Shown: positions 26,114 through 35,852, numbered from the stretch's first letter. The stretch: DNA of 64,000 nucleotides from Novosphingobium chloroacetimidivorans (GCF_014204535.1 NZ_JACHLR010000008.1:124001-188000); one strand, 5' to 3'. Numbers and translations are program-made. The notes: a model not told the origin generated them from the sequence alone.

Positions 26114-26286
26114 ACTGCGTCAGGCAGGTCTCCTGGCTTGCGGGTCAGCGCCGTTCCGGCCGCCTTCTCAGGACTGATGGTCCCAATGGCATAGTGGCCG
26201 GATGGCTCGCCGCTTACAGTTGCAGGGGCAGCCCAGGGCTTTCACCCGAGTTCCCTTTTGATCCCCTCGCGGGGAACCTGTCGCGG
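26114..26286 (-). ncRNA. Cobalamin riboswitch upstream of btuB-cob operon
   Basis: Read on the minus strand, the conserved blocks of the AdoCbl riboswitch appear in order: GGGTGAAAGCCC, CTGCAACTGTAAGCGG, GCCACTATGCCATTGG, GAGAAGGCGG and the B12 box AGCCAGGAGACCTGCC (26122-26138). It lies about 220 nt before the btuB start. Binding of cobalamin would switch off uptake and salvage genes. The leader after it contains a further 8-bp hairpin (CCCTTGCC/GGCAAGGG). Confidence 0.95.
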
Positions 26287-26291
26287 CGCGG

Positions 26292-26320
26292 CCGATACTG
26301 TGCGTATGAGGCGAGTGCAA
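26292..26320 (-). promoter_or_regulatory. Sigma-70-type promoter of btuB-cob operon
   Basis: On the minus strand, TTGCAC (-35, 26320-26315), a 17-base spacer and TATCGG (-10, 26297-26292). The expected transcription start falls at the 5' edge of the riboswitch. Confidence 0.5.
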
Positions 26321-26479
26321 GAGTGGTTGTATGCTCCTCCTTCACGTCATCCCCCCGTTGGGCCGGGATCCCGCTTCCTTCTTGATCTCAAGCGAGGCAA
26401 CCGAAGAAGCGGGGCGCCGAATCAAGACCGAGGCGACGAGTTCGGTTTGTCGGTGTCGATGACGCCATGAGCAGCCCGC

Positions 26480-26508
26480 TTGCAGCGCCGCGCGACTTCG
26501 CTTATCCC
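26480..26508 (+). promoter_or_regulatory. Sigma-70-type promoter of btuM-cbiA transcript
   Basis: TTGCAG (-35, 26480-26485), a 17-base spacer and TATCCC (-10, 26503-26508). It closely mirrors the divergent promoter at 26292-26320, and the predicted start coincides with the 5' end of the second riboswitch. Confidence 0.5.
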
Positions 26509-26517
26509 CTCGCTTGT

Positions 26518-26698
26518 ATCGGGTGCTCGAGAGAGCTTAATCGGGAAGTCCGGGCTGGCGCCTGCAAAGCGCCACAAGCCGGCACTGCTCCCGCAACTGT
26601 AACCGGTGAGCGCATCGCCACTATGCCATTGGGGGCTCGTCCCTCGAGAAGGCGGCGACCAGCGCGTTCGATCCGGCAAGTCAGGAAACCGGCCCGAT
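26518..26698 (+). ncRNA. Cobalamin riboswitch upstream of btuM-cbiA
   Basis: P1 pairs ATCGGG (26518-26523) with CCCGAT (26693-26698). Between them are CCGCAACTGTAACCGGTGAGC, GCCACTATGCCATTGGGG, GAGAAGGCGGCG and the B12 box AAGTCAGGAAACCGGCC. About 250 nt of leader separate it from the btuM start. It is the second, divergent copy of the element in this intergenic region. Confidence 0.95.
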
Positions 26699-26945
26699 GC
26701 CGTCGTTTCTCTGCGCGGGCGGGATGTACCGGGCGGACGAGGGGCTCGCATGTGCGGGCAGGACCCTTGACGGACGACATCCGTGTGTCGCGTCGAAGGG
26801 GAGCGTAAAGTCATGTCGAACCACTGACCTTCCGGAGGCGAAGCTTCGTTCGTCCCGGCTCGCATGCTATCGCACCCTTTCGCGTGATCGGCCCGGCGCC
26901 TTGCAGCCGCGTCGCCTTTCAACGATCCCAAACGGAGTCCTCCTC

Positions 26946-27533
26946 ATGGACCGTCGTCTTTCGCTGACATCGCCCCGCTTCGACCTTCTCGCCTTCGCAC
27001 TCCTTGCCGCGGTCATGCTCGTCACCCGCACCCATTCGCTCAGCCATGTCGTGCATCTCCCCGACACCAGCCTCGCGAGCTTCTTCGTGCTTGGCTACCT
27101 CGTGCGTCGCGTCGCAGCCTTTGCCGGCCTGTTCGCACTCGGGTTCGTGATCGACGTGTGGCGGATCTACGTCCTGGGCGGCTCGGGCTTCTGCTTCACG
27201 CCCGCTTACTGGATGCTCCTGCCTGCCTACGGCACGATGTGGCTTGCCGGTCGCATGGTCGCGGAGCGCCTCGGCGAGCGTCTGTCGGCGCTGCTGCCCG
27301 CTGCCGTCGTGCTGCTGGTAGCGACCTTCGTCTCCAACCTGTTCTCCAGCGGGGGCTTCTACTTCCTGGGTGGTCGCTACCCAGACCCGACGCTGGCCGA
27401 GTTCCTGCCGCGCTTGCAGAAGTACTTTCCCGGCACGCTGCTCGCCACGTTGCTGTGGTCGGGCGTCGGCGCTGCGGCGTACATCGCGCTGCTCGTCGCC
27501 CGCCCCGAACTGCGCCGGGTCTCGGCACGGTGA
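26946..27533 (+). CDS. btuM: BtuM-type cobalamin transporter (solitary ECF S-component-like)
   Basis: 195 residues with about six membrane helices and no signal peptide. The segment GSGFCFTPAYWMLLPAYG contains Cys83, at the place of the conserved cobalt-coordinating Cys of BtuM proteins, which work without an ECF energising module and can remove the cyano ligand from cyanocobalamin. The upstream cobalamin riboswitch supports this. It would move cobalamin over the inner membrane after BtuB. The start is ATG 26946 with GGAG upstream. The family call is from motif recall and was not searched. Confidence 0.82.
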   Translation: MDRRLSLTSPRFDLLAFALLAAVMLVTRTHSLSHVVHLPDTSLASFFVLGYLVRRVAAFAGLFALGFVIDVWRIYVLGGSGFCFTPAYWMLLPAYGTMWLAGRMVAERLGERLSALLPAAVVLLVATFVSNLFSSGGFYFLGGRYPDPTLAEFLPRLQKYFPGTLLATLLWSGVGAAAYIALLVARPELRRVSAR

Positions 27534-27712
27534 TCGAGGAAGCTCGCGAAGAGGGATGCCGCCGCGCGGAGCCGGACAAAGGGCCTGCTGAGCCCGCCGA
27601 CTGCGGCAATCAGCGCGCGCACGGTGGCCTTGTTCCAAGTCGACAAGGGCGGCCGAAGCTTGGGTGAGCGCGCCTCGCACGCAGGTGTGAAAGACCCATT
27701 CGGGATCGACCT

Positions 27713-29005
27713 GTGAGCAGTGCAGCCTCTTGCGCGGCTTTCATGATCTCGGCGCCGGCATCCGGGCAGGGCAAGACGACGGTTACCGCCGCGCTCGCCC
27801 GCTTGCATCGCGATGCCGACCGTCGGGTCCGCGTGTTCAAGTGCGGGCCCGACTTCCTCGATCCCATGATCCTGGAGCAGGCCAGCGGTGCGCCGGTCTG
27901 CCAGCTCGACTTGTTCATGGTCGGCGATGCGGAGTGCCGCCGCTTGCTGCATGAGGCAGCCTGCGAGGCGGACCTGATTTTGGTCGAAGGTGTCATGGGT
28001 CTGTTCGATGGCGAACCTTCCGCCGCCGACCTCGCGGTTCGCTTCGGGTTGCCGGTCCTCGCGGTGATCGATGCGTCCGCCATGGCGCAGACGTTTGGCG
28101 CGATGGTCCAGGGACTGGCGACATACCGGACCGAGTTGCATCTCGCCGCGGTGCTTGCCAATCGCGTCGGCAGCGCGAGGCATGCTGCCATGCTGGAGGC
28201 GAGTGTGCCGACAGATGTACAATGGCTTGGCGCCTTGCCGCGCGATGCGGAGGCGGCGCTCCCCGAACGTCACCTGGGCCTGGTACAGGCGAGCGAAGTT
28301 GATGACATCGACGCGCGGATCGCCAGGTCGGCAGCAGCGCTGCCACCAGGCGCGAACTGGCTGCCGCCTCCGGTCCGCTTCGATCCTCCGATGGCTTCGG
28401 AACCTCTCGCGCGGCTGTTGCAGGGCACCCGCATCGCCGTTGCGCGCGACGCGGCGTTCGGCTTCATCTATCCGGCGAACCTGGCATGGCTGCGCGACAT
28501 GGGGGCGGAGCCTTGCTTCTTCTCGCCGCTGCACGATGCGGACCTGCCCGCGTGCGAGGCCCTGTGGCTTCCCGGAGGCTACCCCGAGCTGCACCTCCAG
28601 GCGCTGGCCGACAACCGGTCAATGATCGCTGCGATCCGGGAACATCACCAGGCAGGTAAGCCGATCCTGGCCGAGTGCGGCGGTATGCTCTACGCTCTAG
28701 ACGAGCTGGACGACGGTCAAGGTCGGCGCGTCCCGCTTGCCGGGCTGCTTCCGGGCGTGGCGACGATGCAGCCGCGCCTCGCCGCGCTGGGGCTGCAGCA
28801 AGCCTCCATGCCGAAGGGCATCTTGCGCGGGCATACCTTTCACTACTCGAAGCTGGAAACGCCTGTCGCGGCAACCTGGCAAGCCGTGAGGCCGGATGGC
28901 CGACCGGGCGAGGGGATCTACCGGCAGGGTGCGCTCACCGCGACGTACATGCACCTCTACTTCGCGTCCGCCCCCCGCGCCGTCGCCGAGATCTTCGGCC
29001 GCTGA
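27713..29005 (+). CDS. cbiA: Cobyrinate a,c-diamide synthase
   Basis: 430 residues from GTG 27713. The N-terminal ATPase domain shows ISAPASGQGKTTVTAAL and VEGVMGLFDG; the C-terminal glutamine amidotransferase domain has LPGGYPELH, the nucleophile in ILAECGGMLYAL and a closing His in GHTFHYS. It amidates the a and c side chains of (hydrogeno)cobyrinic acid. It follows btuM by 179 bp and likely shares its riboswitch-controlled transcript. The gap holds no convincing gene. It is called cobB in aerobic-pathway naming. Confidence 0.93.
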   Translation: MSSAASCAAFMISAPASGQGKTTVTAALARLHRDADRRVRVFKCGPDFLDPMILEQASGAPVCQLDLFMVGDAECRRLLHEAACEADLILVEGVMGLFDGEPSAADLAVRFGLPVLAVIDASAMAQTFGAMVQGLATYRTELHLAAVLANRVGSARHAAMLEASVPTDVQWLGALPRDAEAALPERHLGLVQASEVDDIDARIARSAAALPPGANWLPPPVRFDPPMASEPLARLLQGTRIAVARDAAFGFIYPANLAWLRDMGAEPCFFSPLHDADLPACEALWLPGGYPELHLQALADNRSMIAAIREHHQAGKPILAECGGMLYALDELDDGQGRRVPLAGLLPGVATMQPRLAALGLQQASMPKGILRGHTFHYSKLETPVAATWQAVRPDGRPGEGIYRQGALTATYMHLYFASAPRAVAEIFGR

Positions 29006-29384
29006 GACGTCACGCCCGGAGGCTTCGCAGCTGGGGGAGGTAAAACGTCTCTGCCCGCCATCGCTTTTTTCCACCTTGCCAACGGGCTGAGGCGGCGATC
29101 AACACGCTGTTGAAGAAGCGTGGGATTGTCGACGCGGTTTGCTGCACCTAACTACGGCCTGTCCGAAAAATTCATGGCGATCTTGCGGACGCATCACAGA
29201 AGGCCGCCGATGGGCTCCGCTCCGACCCATTGCCGGAGCTCCTGCCCGAAGGGGCACTCATGCTGCCGCAACCGTGCCAGGCGTGAGCCGCTTTCTCGCT
29301 GAACGAGATTCCAAGGCACTTCATCGTGTCTGCCGAGTTTGTCTCATGCCGCGACCGGGATCGCGGCTGCCGAAGGAATACGTA
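29006..29384. other. Intergenic region before the molybdenum oxidase operon
   Basis: 379 bp. Just before the ribosome-binding site of the next gene is a perfect hairpin GCCGCGA/TCGCGGC with a 6-base loop (29348-29367). Two short open stretches ending at stops near 29150 and 29285 have mildly coding-like composition but no recognisable product. I see no terminator for cbiA and no clear promoter. Confidence 0.4.
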
Positions 29385-30020
29385 ATGCCCGAATTGCCTG
29401 AATTCGAAACATCGCGCCGCGGTGTGCTCGCGGTCGGTGCCGGGGGAGCAGTGGTCGCGTCCACCCCGGCGATCGCCGCCCCATCGGCCGTAACCCGCGG
29501 CGCGGTGCCAAGCTCGCAAGTCGCATTTCGGGTGAACGGCAAGGCTCAGGCGCTGAGGCTCGATCCGCGCACCACCTTGCTCGATGCCCTGCGCGAGCAT
29601 CTGCATCTCACCGGCACCAAGAAGGGCTGCGACCATGGGCAATGCGGCGCCTGCACGGTGATCGTGAACGGCCAGCGGATCAACTCGTGCCTCAGCCTCG
29701 CGCTCCAGCATGAAGGCGACGAGATCACCACCATCGAAGGCCTGGGAACTCCGGATAACCTCCACCCCATGCAGGCTGCCTTCGTGAAGCACGATGGCTT
29801 CCAGTGCGGCTACTGCACGCCTGGCCAGATCTGCTCGGCCGTGGGCGTCCTCGACGAGATCCGGCAGGGCATTCCCAGCCACGTGCAGGCGGATATTTCC
29901 CAGGCACCACAAGTGACGAACATGGAATTGCGTGAGCGCATGAGCGGCAACATCTGCCGCTGTGGTGCTTACTCGAACATCGCCGAGGCTATGGCCGAAG
30001 TCGCAGGAGCCAAGGCATGA
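29385..30020 (+). CDS. paoA: Aldehyde oxidoreductase, 2Fe-2S subunit (PaoA/YagT type), Tat-exported
   Basis: 211 residues. The N-terminal [12 protein letters not shown] is a twin-arginine signal, as in E. coli PaoA. The plant-type ferredoxin motif [12 protein letters not shown]...C and the second cluster motif [12 protein letters not shown]...GNICRCGAY bind two 2Fe-2S centres. The subunit carries electrons between the molybdenum and FAD subunits of a periplasmic aldehyde-oxidising complex. ATG 29385 has AAGGA eight bases upstream. It overlaps the next gene by ATGA. Confidence 0.9.
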   Translation: MPELPEFETSRRGVLAVGAGGAVVASTPAIAAPSAVTRGAVPSSQVAFRVNGKAQALRLDPRTTLLDALREHLHLTGTKKGCDHGQCGACTVIVNGQRINSCLSLALQHEGDEITTIEGLGTPDNLHPMQAAFVKHDGFQCGYCTPGQICSAVGVLDEIRQGIPSHVQADISQAPQVTNMELRERMSGNICRCGAYSNIAEAMAEVAGAKA

Positions 30021-30967
30021 AGGCTTTCACGTACGAGCGCGCGAAGGATCCGGTCGCCGCTGCACGCGCCGCGGCCAGGCCGGGCGCCAAGTTCCTGGCC
30101 GGTGGCACCAATTTGCTCGACTTGATGAAGATCGAGATCGAGGCGCCCACGCACCTGATCGACGTGCAGGACCTGGGTTTCGACAAGATCGAGCCCACGC
30201 CGGACGGCGGCCTGCGCATCGGCGCTCTGGTCACCAACACCGCCATGGCGGCCGATCAGCGCGTGCGGCGCGACTATCCGCTGCTCACCCGAGCGACAGT
30301 CGCGGGCGCAAGCGGACAACTGCGCAACAAGGCGACCACGGCGGGCAATCTGCTCCAGCGCACGCGATGCCCTTATTTCTACGACCCGAACATGCCGTGC
30401 AACAAGCGCAAGCCGGGTTCGGGCTGCGGCGCGCTGGGCGGATACTCGCGCCAACTTGCGGTCGTCGGCTCCAGCGAGGCTTGCATCGCCACGCACCCGT
30501 CCGACATGGCGGTCGCCATGCGCGCGCTCGATGCCGTGGTCGAGACGGTGAACCCGCAAGGCCGGACGCGTGCGATCCCCATCGCCGAGTTCCACCGCCT
30601 GCCCGGCGACACACCGCATATCGAGACGACACTGACCGCGGGCGAATTGATCACTGCCGTGACCTTGCCCAAGCCGATCGGTGGCACGCAGATCTACGAG
30701 AAGGTGCGTGACCGCGCGTCCTATGCCTTCGCCGTCGTCTCGGTCGCCGCGGTGATCCAGAGCGATGGCAGTGGCCGAGTGGCCGTGGGCGGCGTTGCCC
30801 ACAAGCCCTGGCGGGTCGACGCTGCCGATGCTGCGATGTCGCGCGGCGCGAAGGCCGCGGCCGGCGAGCTGCTGGCAGGCGCGAAGCCGACACAGGACAA
30901 TGCATTCAAAATCCCGCTCGTCGAAAGAACGCTGGCGGGCGTCATGGCACAGGCGAGGGCCGCATGA
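30017..30967 (+). CDS. paoB: Aldehyde oxidoreductase, FAD-binding subunit (PaoB/YagS type)
   Basis: 316 residues. FAD-binding landmarks are [16 protein letters not shown] and [15 protein letters not shown]; the extra cysteines in [21 protein letters not shown] match the 4Fe-4S insertion typical of PaoB. No signal is present, so it is presumably co-exported with PaoA, as known for this complex. It is translationally coupled to both neighbours through ATGA overlaps. Confidence 0.9.
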   Translation: MKAFTYERAKDPVAAARAAARPGAKFLAGGTNLLDLMKIEIEAPTHLIDVQDLGFDKIEPTPDGGLRIGALVTNTAMAADQRVRRDYPLLTRATVAGASGQLRNKATTAGNLLQRTRCPYFYDPNMPCNKRKPGSGCGALGGYSRQLAVVGSSEACIATHPSDMAVAMRALDAVVETVNPQGRTRAIPIAEFHRLPGDTPHIETTLTAGELITAVTLPKPIGGTQIYEKVRDRASYAFAVVSVAAVIQSDGSGRVAVGGVAHKPWRVDAADAAMSRGAKAAAGELLAGAKPTQDNAFKIPLVERTLAGVMAQARAA

Positions 30968-33183
30968 AGTTCGAGACACCCGCACAGACCAATCCCATCG
31001 ATCGCCTGAAGGTCGTTGGGCAAGCGCACGATCGCATCGACGGGCCGCTCAAGACCAGCGGCCTGGCGACGTACGCCTACGAGCACCATCGTGAGGTGCC
31101 GAACGTCGCCTACGGCTATGTCGTGGGTTCGGCGGTCGGCAAGGGGCGCATCAAGTCGCTAGGGCTGGACGAAGCGCGGCGCGCGCCCGGCGTAGTGACG
31201 ATCGTGACTGCGCAGGACGCGGGCCCACTCGGCAAGGGCGACAGGAACACCGCCAAGCTGCTGGGTGGCCCCGAAGTCGATCACTACCACCAGGCAGTCG
31301 CCGTCGTCGTGGCGGAAACCTTCGAACAGGCGCGTGCCGCCGCCGCGCTGGTCCGTGTCGACTACGAGCGCGGCGACGGGCGCTTCGATCTCGACGAGCT
31401 GCTGAAGACGGCGCCGCTGACCGGCGGCGACAGCCAGGAGGGCAGCGGGTCTTCGCCCGAGCACCGTGTGGGCAAGTTCGAGGAGGCGTTTGGCGCAGCG
31501 CCGGTCAAGTTGGACCAGCGCTACACCACGCCCGATCAGAGCCACGCGATGATGGAGCCGCACGCCACGATCGCGGCATGGCAGGGTGACGAGCTGACGC
31601 TCTGGACCTCGAACCAGATGATTGCCTGGAACAAGGCGGACATGGCCAAGACGCTCGGCATCCCCAAGGAGAAGGTGCGCCTCATCTCGCCCTACGTCGG
31701 CGGCGGCTTTGGCGGCAAGCTGTTCCTGCGCGCCGACGCCTTGATGGCGGCTCTCGCGGCGAGGGCCGCGAAGCGGCCGGTCAAGCTGGCGCTGCAGCGT
31801 CCTTTGATGGCCAACAACACCACGCACCGCCCGGCAACGCGCCAGCGCGTGCGGATTGGGGCGACCAAGGACGGCACGATCACCGCGATCGCGCATGAGA
31901 GCGGATCGGGCGACCTCGAGAACGGCGGCCCGGAAACGGCGGTGAACCAGACCGAACTGCTCTATGCCGGCGCCAATCGGCTGACCTCGATGCGGCTGGC
32001 CGTGCTCGATCTGCCGGAAGGGAACGCGATGCGCGCGCCCGGCGAGGCGCCGGGCATGATGGCGCTAGAAATTGCGATCGACGAGATGGCCGAGCAGCTC
32101 GGCATGGATCCCATCGCGTTTCGCATCAAGAACGACACGCAGGTCGATCCCAAGACGCCGACGCGCAAGTTCTCCGAGCGCAACCTCATCCGCTGCATGC
32201 AGGAAGGCGCAGAGCGTTTCGGCTGGGACAAGCGCCGCGCCAAGCCCGCGCAGGTTCGCGATGGGCGCTGGCTGGTCGGCATGGGCGTGGCCGCGGCCTT
32301 CCGCAACCATGTTTCCCGGCCGTCCGGCGCGAGAGTGCGATTGGGCCGCGACGGTGTCGTGACCGTCGAAAGCGACATGACCGACATCGGCACGGGCAGC
32401 TACACCATCATGGCACAGACGGCTGCCGAGATGATGGGCCTGCCGCTCGACAAGGTGGTCGTGAAGCTGGGTGACTCGAGCTTCCCGGCCTCGGCCGGCT
32501 CGGGCGGACAATGGGGTGCGGCGAATGCGACTTCGGGTGTCTATGCGGCTTGCGTCAAGCTGCGCGAGGCGGTCGCCCAGCGCCTTGGCTTCAACGCGGC
32601 CGATGTCGCCTTCGAGGACGGCCAGGTCAGGAGTGGCAATCGGGCATTGCCGCTGACGCAGGCTGCACAAGACGGCGAGCTGCTGGGCGAAGACAGGATC
32701 GAGTTCGGCAAGCTGGGCAAGACCTTTCAGCAGTCCACCTTCGGCGCTCACTTCGTGGAAGTCGGTGTCGACGCCTACACCGGTGTCACGCGGGTACGTC
32801 GCATGCTGGCGGTCTGTGCAGCGGGGCGCATCCTCAACCCGCAGACCGCACGCAGTCAGGTGATCGGTGCCATGACCATGGGGGTCGGCGGCGCGCTGAT
32901 GGAGGAACTGGCGGTCGACACCCGCTTCGGTTTCTTCGTCAACCACGATCTTGCCGGTTACGAAGTGCCGGTGCACGCCGACATCCCGCACCAGGAGGTC
33001 ATCTTCCTGGACGAAGCGGATGCCACGGCCAATCCGCTGAAAGCCAAGGGCGTGGGAGAACTGGGCCTGTGCGGCGTCGGCGCGGCAGTGGCGAATGCGA
33101 TCTACAACGCAACCGGCGTGCGCGTGCGCGACTATCCGATCACGCTGGAGAAGCACCTGGAGCGCTTGCCCTCTATCGCCTGA
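30964..33183 (+). CDS. paoC: Aldehyde oxidoreductase, molybdenum-cofactor subunit (PaoC/YagR type)
   Basis: 739 residues of the xanthine-oxidase family. [23 protein letters not shown], the [13 protein letters not shown] segment, [16 protein letters not shown] and the catalytic glutamate in [15 protein letters not shown] are visible. It oxidises aldehydes (often aromatic) to acids at a molybdenum cytosine-dinucleotide centre. No XdhC/PaoD maturation gene follows it in this window. Transcription probably ends at the hairpin at 33211. Confidence 0.92.
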   Translation: MKFETPAQTNPIDRLKVVGQAHDRIDGPLKTSGLATYAYEHHREVPNVAYGYVVGSAVGKGRIKSLGLDEARRAPGVVTIVTAQDAGPLGKGDRNTAKLLGGPEVDHYHQAVAVVVAETFEQARAAAALVRVDYERGDGRFDLDELLKTAPLTGGDSQEGSGSSPEHRVGKFEEAFGAAPVKLDQRYTTPDQSHAMMEPHATIAAWQGDELTLWTSNQMIAWNKADMAKTLGIPKEKVRLISPYVGGGFGGKLFLRADALMAALAARAAKRPVKLALQRPLMANNTTHRPATRQRVRIGATKDGTITAIAHESGSGDLENGGPETAVNQTELLYAGANRLTSMRLAVLDLPEGNAMRAPGEAPGMMALEIAIDEMAEQLGMDPIAFRIKNDTQVDPKTPTRKFSERNLIRCMQEGAERFGWDKRRAKPAQVRDGRWLVGMGVAAAFRNHVSRPSGARVRLGRDGVVTVESDMTDIGTGSYTIMAQTAAEMMGLPLDKVVVKLGDSSFPASAGSGGQWGAANATSGVYAACVKLREAVAQRLGFNAADVAFEDGQVRSGNRALPLTQAAQDGELLGEDRIEFGKLGKTFQQSTFGAHFVEVGVDAYTGVTRVRRMLAVCAAGRILNPQTARSQVIGAMTMGVGGALMEELAVDTRFGFFVNHDLAGYEVPVHADIPHQEVIFLDEADATANPLKAKGVGELGLCGVGAAVANAIYNATGVRVRDYPITLEKHLERLPSIA

Positions 33184-33210
33184 GCGGCTGGCTTGCTTCA
33201 AGCATGTCGT

Positions 33211-33236
33211 CCCCCGCCTGGCTGGTCAGGCGGGGG
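33211..33236. terminator. Hairpin between convergent paoC and cysE-like genes
   Basis: A perfect 10-bp stem CCCCCGCCTG / CAGGCGGGGG with a 6-base loop. Its right arm (33227-33236) overlaps the last codons of the serine acetyltransferase gene. No U-run follows, but position and strength fit a two-way terminator. Confidence 0.55.
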
Positions 33237-34215
33237 CCTCGTCCTCGGAACTGGGGCGAATGACCAGGTTCTGCTCGCGCGCCTGGTAGACGCGGCTGAA
33301 CGGCGGCACGTCATGCGTCAGCCAGACATTGCCGCCGATCTCGGACCCCGCGCCGATCGTCACCCGGCCCAGGATCGTGGCGCCCGCGTAGATCACCACG
33401 TTGTTCTCGATCACCGGATGGCGCGGCAGCGACTTGATCAGGGCGCCCGTGGGCCCGAGCGGGAAGTTCTTCGCACCCAAAGTCACGCCTTGGTAGATGC
33501 GCACGTTGTCGCCCAGGATCGCCGTCTCGCCAATGACGACCCCGGTGCCGTGATCGATGAAGAACCCTTCGCCGATCTGCGCGCCGGGATGGATGTCGAT
33601 CCCGGTCTGCCCATGCGAGATCTCCGAAATGATCCGCGCCACCAGCGGCGCGCCCAGCAGGTGCAGCTTGTGCGCGAGCCGATGGTGGATGATCGCCAGC
33701 AGGCCCGGAAAGCAGATCAGCACTTCGTCGAGGCTACGGGCGGAGGGATCGCCGCGGAACGCCGCCTCGATATCGATGTCGAGCAACCGGCGGATCTCCG
33801 GCAGCTCGCGCCCCAAGGCCAGCACGATCTGCGTCGCGCGGTCATCGTTGATGTCGCGGCCATCGTCCGGGCTGGAGTAAGTCAGCTCCAGCCGCACTTG
33901 CGCCTGCAGGCGGCTGAAGGCGATCTGCAGCGTCTGCGTGACGAATGTGTCCTCGTTGTGGAGGCGAACGAAGTCAGGGCCCAGACGCAGCGGAAAGAGC
34001 GCGCCGCACAGCTCCTCGACCACTTTGGCCAGGCGCACGCGCGAAGGAAAGCTCTCCACGCCATACTCGGCATGCTGGGCGTTGACGGTGCGCCACTTGC
34101 GCCGGATCTCCGCTAGTTGGCCGACGATCCCTTGTACGTTCCATAAGTCCGCCTCGGCCTGGGCGGATGCGTCTGCCGGCAACGGCGCACTGGATCGATC
34201 GGGCAGGTTCTCCAT
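33226..34215 (-). CDS. Serine O-acetyltransferase (CysE/EpsC family)
   Basis: 329 residues. The C-terminal left-handed beta-helix has hexapeptide repeats and the family motif TGIDIHPGAQIGEGFFIDHG with the catalytic His, then VVIGETAILGDNVRIYQGVTLG. It acetylates L-serine to O-acetylserine for cysteine synthesis. It is longer than E. coli CysE (273) because of an N-terminal extension. It sits beside a cluster of organosulfur genes, which fits a role in sulfur assimilation. It is a single gene, divergent from the TetR-type regulator. Confidence 0.9.
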   Translation of the reverse strand: MENLPDRSSAPLPADASAQAEADLWNVQGIVGQLAEIRRKWRTVNAQHAEYGVESFPSRVRLAKVVEELCGALFPLRLGPDFVRLHNEDTFVTQTLQIAFSRLQAQVRLELTYSSPDDGRDINDDRATQIVLALGRELPEIRRLLDIDIEAAFRGDPSARSLDEVLICFPGLLAIIHHRLAHKLHLLGAPLVARIISEISHGQTGIDIHPGAQIGEGFFIDHGTGVVIGETAILGDNVRIYQGVTLGAKNFPLGPTGALIKSLPRHPVIENNVVIYAGATILGRVTIGAGSEIGGNVWLTHDVPPFSRVYQAREQNLVIRPSSEDEAPA

Positions 34216-34441
34216 ACGGCTTATCCTCGGTGGCTCGGCCGTGCGCGGAGTGGCTGGCTCTCTTCCACGTAGTGTCCTTGATGTTCGTGACTGACCTGTC
34301 GGCGCGGCGACGCGCTCCGGTACATCGTAGTGCGACCGGAGGCGTGGCGTCTAAATACCCCACTAATATTATAGACATTACTCGTCAACCCGCCGACCAG
34401 GCCGCTTTGCCCCGGCGAAGAGTTCCGCGTAAGGATTTCGT
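34216..34441. promoter_or_regulatory. Divergent promoter region with AT-rich core
   Basis: 226 bp between divergent serine acetyltransferase and TetR genes. The stretch 34350-34385 is strikingly AT-rich and contains TATAAT on the minus strand (TCTATAATATTAG), the likely -10 area for the acetyltransferase gene; no well-spaced -35 could be fixed. A TetR operator may lie here but no clear palindrome was found. Confidence 0.35.
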
Positions 34442-35086
34442 GTGAGCGAGGAAAGTTCCAACACGAAGCCGCGCCGGCGGACGAGGCGCAGCAGCGCGCA
34501 GCTGCGCGATCTGATCCTGACGTCTGCGCGTGCAGAATTCAGAGACGCCGGCTACTCGGGCGCGACCACCGCCGCCATCGCACGGGGCGCGGGAGTCACC
34601 GAGACGCAGCTGTTCCGGATGTTCGAATCCAAGGCGGCGTTGTTTCGCGCTGCGGTCTTCGAGCCGCTCGACGATGCGTTCGCGATCTTCAACGATACCC
34701 GCTTTCAGATGGCGCACCCGGGTAAGCACAATTCGCTCCCCGACACCCAGGCCTACATCGCCGACCTGATGACGTTCATCGAGACCAACCGTGAGATGCT
34801 GGTGCCGCTGCTGGCGGCGCAACTCGTCGACGGTGGGCAAGTGGAGGGGGTGGCTGGCGTGGCCGGCCTGCGCACCTATTTCGATCTGGGTTCCGAACAC
34901 CTGGCGCGCAACACGCAGGACCTGTCCAAGCAGCGCTCAGACACGATCGTGCGGGTTTCGTTCGCGGCGGTGCTGGCCGTGGTGTTGTTTCGCGACTGGC
35001 TGTTCCCGGCGCATAGCGGTGACGAGGCGGAGATGTCGGCCGCCCTGGCGGACTTCTTCGTGAACGGCCTGGGCGGCAGCCGCTGA
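34442..35086 (+). CDS. TetR-family transcriptional regulator
   Basis: 214 residues from GTG 34442 with AAGGA six bases upstream. The N-terminal helix-turn-helix is recognised from LRDLILTSARAEFRDAGYS...TTAAIARGAGVTETQLFRMFESK. The basic leader (KPRRRTRR) precedes it. The ligand-binding domain is unassigned. It is followed 58 bp later by the amidotransferase gene and may regulate it or the divergent gene. Confidence 0.85.
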   Translation: MSEESSNTKPRRRTRRSSAQLRDLILTSARAEFRDAGYSGATTAAIARGAGVTETQLFRMFESKAALFRAAVFEPLDDAFAIFNDTRFQMAHPGKHNSLPDTQAYIADLMTFIETNREMLVPLLAAQLVDGGQVEGVAGVAGLRTYFDLGSEHLARNTQDLSKQRSDTIVRVSFAAVLAVVLFRDWLFPAHSGDEAEMSAALADFFVNGLGGSR

Positions 35087-35144
35087 CATGGTGCAAGCCC
35101 GTCGGACTGCTGGACCGCTCGGGACAGGTCGGTAAGGAGGCCCG

Positions 35145-35849
35145 ATGACTCACAAGACCGCGCTCATCATCCGCCACGTGCCTTACGAGGGCGTCGCCGC
35201 CTATCGCGAGCCGATTGAGTCCGCCGGCTATCGTGTCGACCGTATCGACGTGAGCGATCCGGTGTTCGCCAGCCTTGACCTGACGCGCCATGATCTGGTG
35301 ATCATGATGGGTGGACCGATGGGCGTCTATGAGCAGGATAACTATCCCTGGATCGCGACGCAGATCGAGCGGCTGGCCGAGCGTCTCGCGGCTGACCGGC
35401 CGACGCTGGGCGTGTGCCTCGGCGCGCAGATGATGGCGGCGGCGATGGGGGCTGAGGTCTATCCCGGCCCCGCCAAGGAGGTCGGCTTCCACCCGATCAG
35501 GGTGCATGACCATGCCCTTGCCAGCCCGCTGCGCCACCTGGTCGGCGTTCCCGTGCTGCACTGGCATGGCGATACGTTCACGTTGCCCGAGGGCGTCGAG
35601 CTGCTCGCCTCCAGCCACGTGTACAAGCACCAGGCCTTCCGACGCGGGCCGAACATCCTGGCGCTGCAGTTCCATGCCGAGATGGGTCTGGATCCCCGCT
35701 TCAACGACTGGATCGAGCAGTGGCCGGAGTCCGTCATAGAGGCCGGCCACGACGAAGCCAGCATGCGCGCTGCTCATGACCGGCTTGGCCCCGCGGCCGT
35801 CGCCGCGGGTCAGGCGATGATCGCCGAGTGGCTCAAGGGGCTCGCCTGA
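35145..35849 (+). CDS. Class-I glutamine amidotransferase-like protein
   Basis: 234 residues, GMP-synthase-like GATase1 fold: VIMMGGPMGVYE, nucleophile Cys91 in LGVCLGAQMMAA and His in LALQFHAEM. The ribosome-binding site GGAGG precedes the ATG. Stand-alone members of this family include gamma-glutamyl hydrolases and unknown amidotransferases, so the substrate cannot be stated. It converges on the ABC ATPase gene with a 3-bp gap. Confidence 0.8.
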   Translation: MTHKTALIIRHVPYEGVAAYREPIESAGYRVDRIDVSDPVFASLDLTRHDLVIMMGGPMGVYEQDNYPWIATQIERLAERLAADRPTLGVCLGAQMMAAAMGAEVYPGPAKEVGFHPIRVHDHALASPLRHLVGVPVLHWHGDTFTLPEGVELLASSHVYKHQAFRRGPNILALQFHAEMGLDPRFNDWIEQWPESVIEAGHDEASMRAAHDRLGPAAVAAGQAMIAEWLKGLA

Positions 35850-35852
35850 TCC

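Noticed and set aside
27534..27712. A missing cobalamin gene in the btuM-cbiA gap
   Set aside because: Frames in this 179-bp gap on either strand are short, have no good start, and resemble no cob gene.
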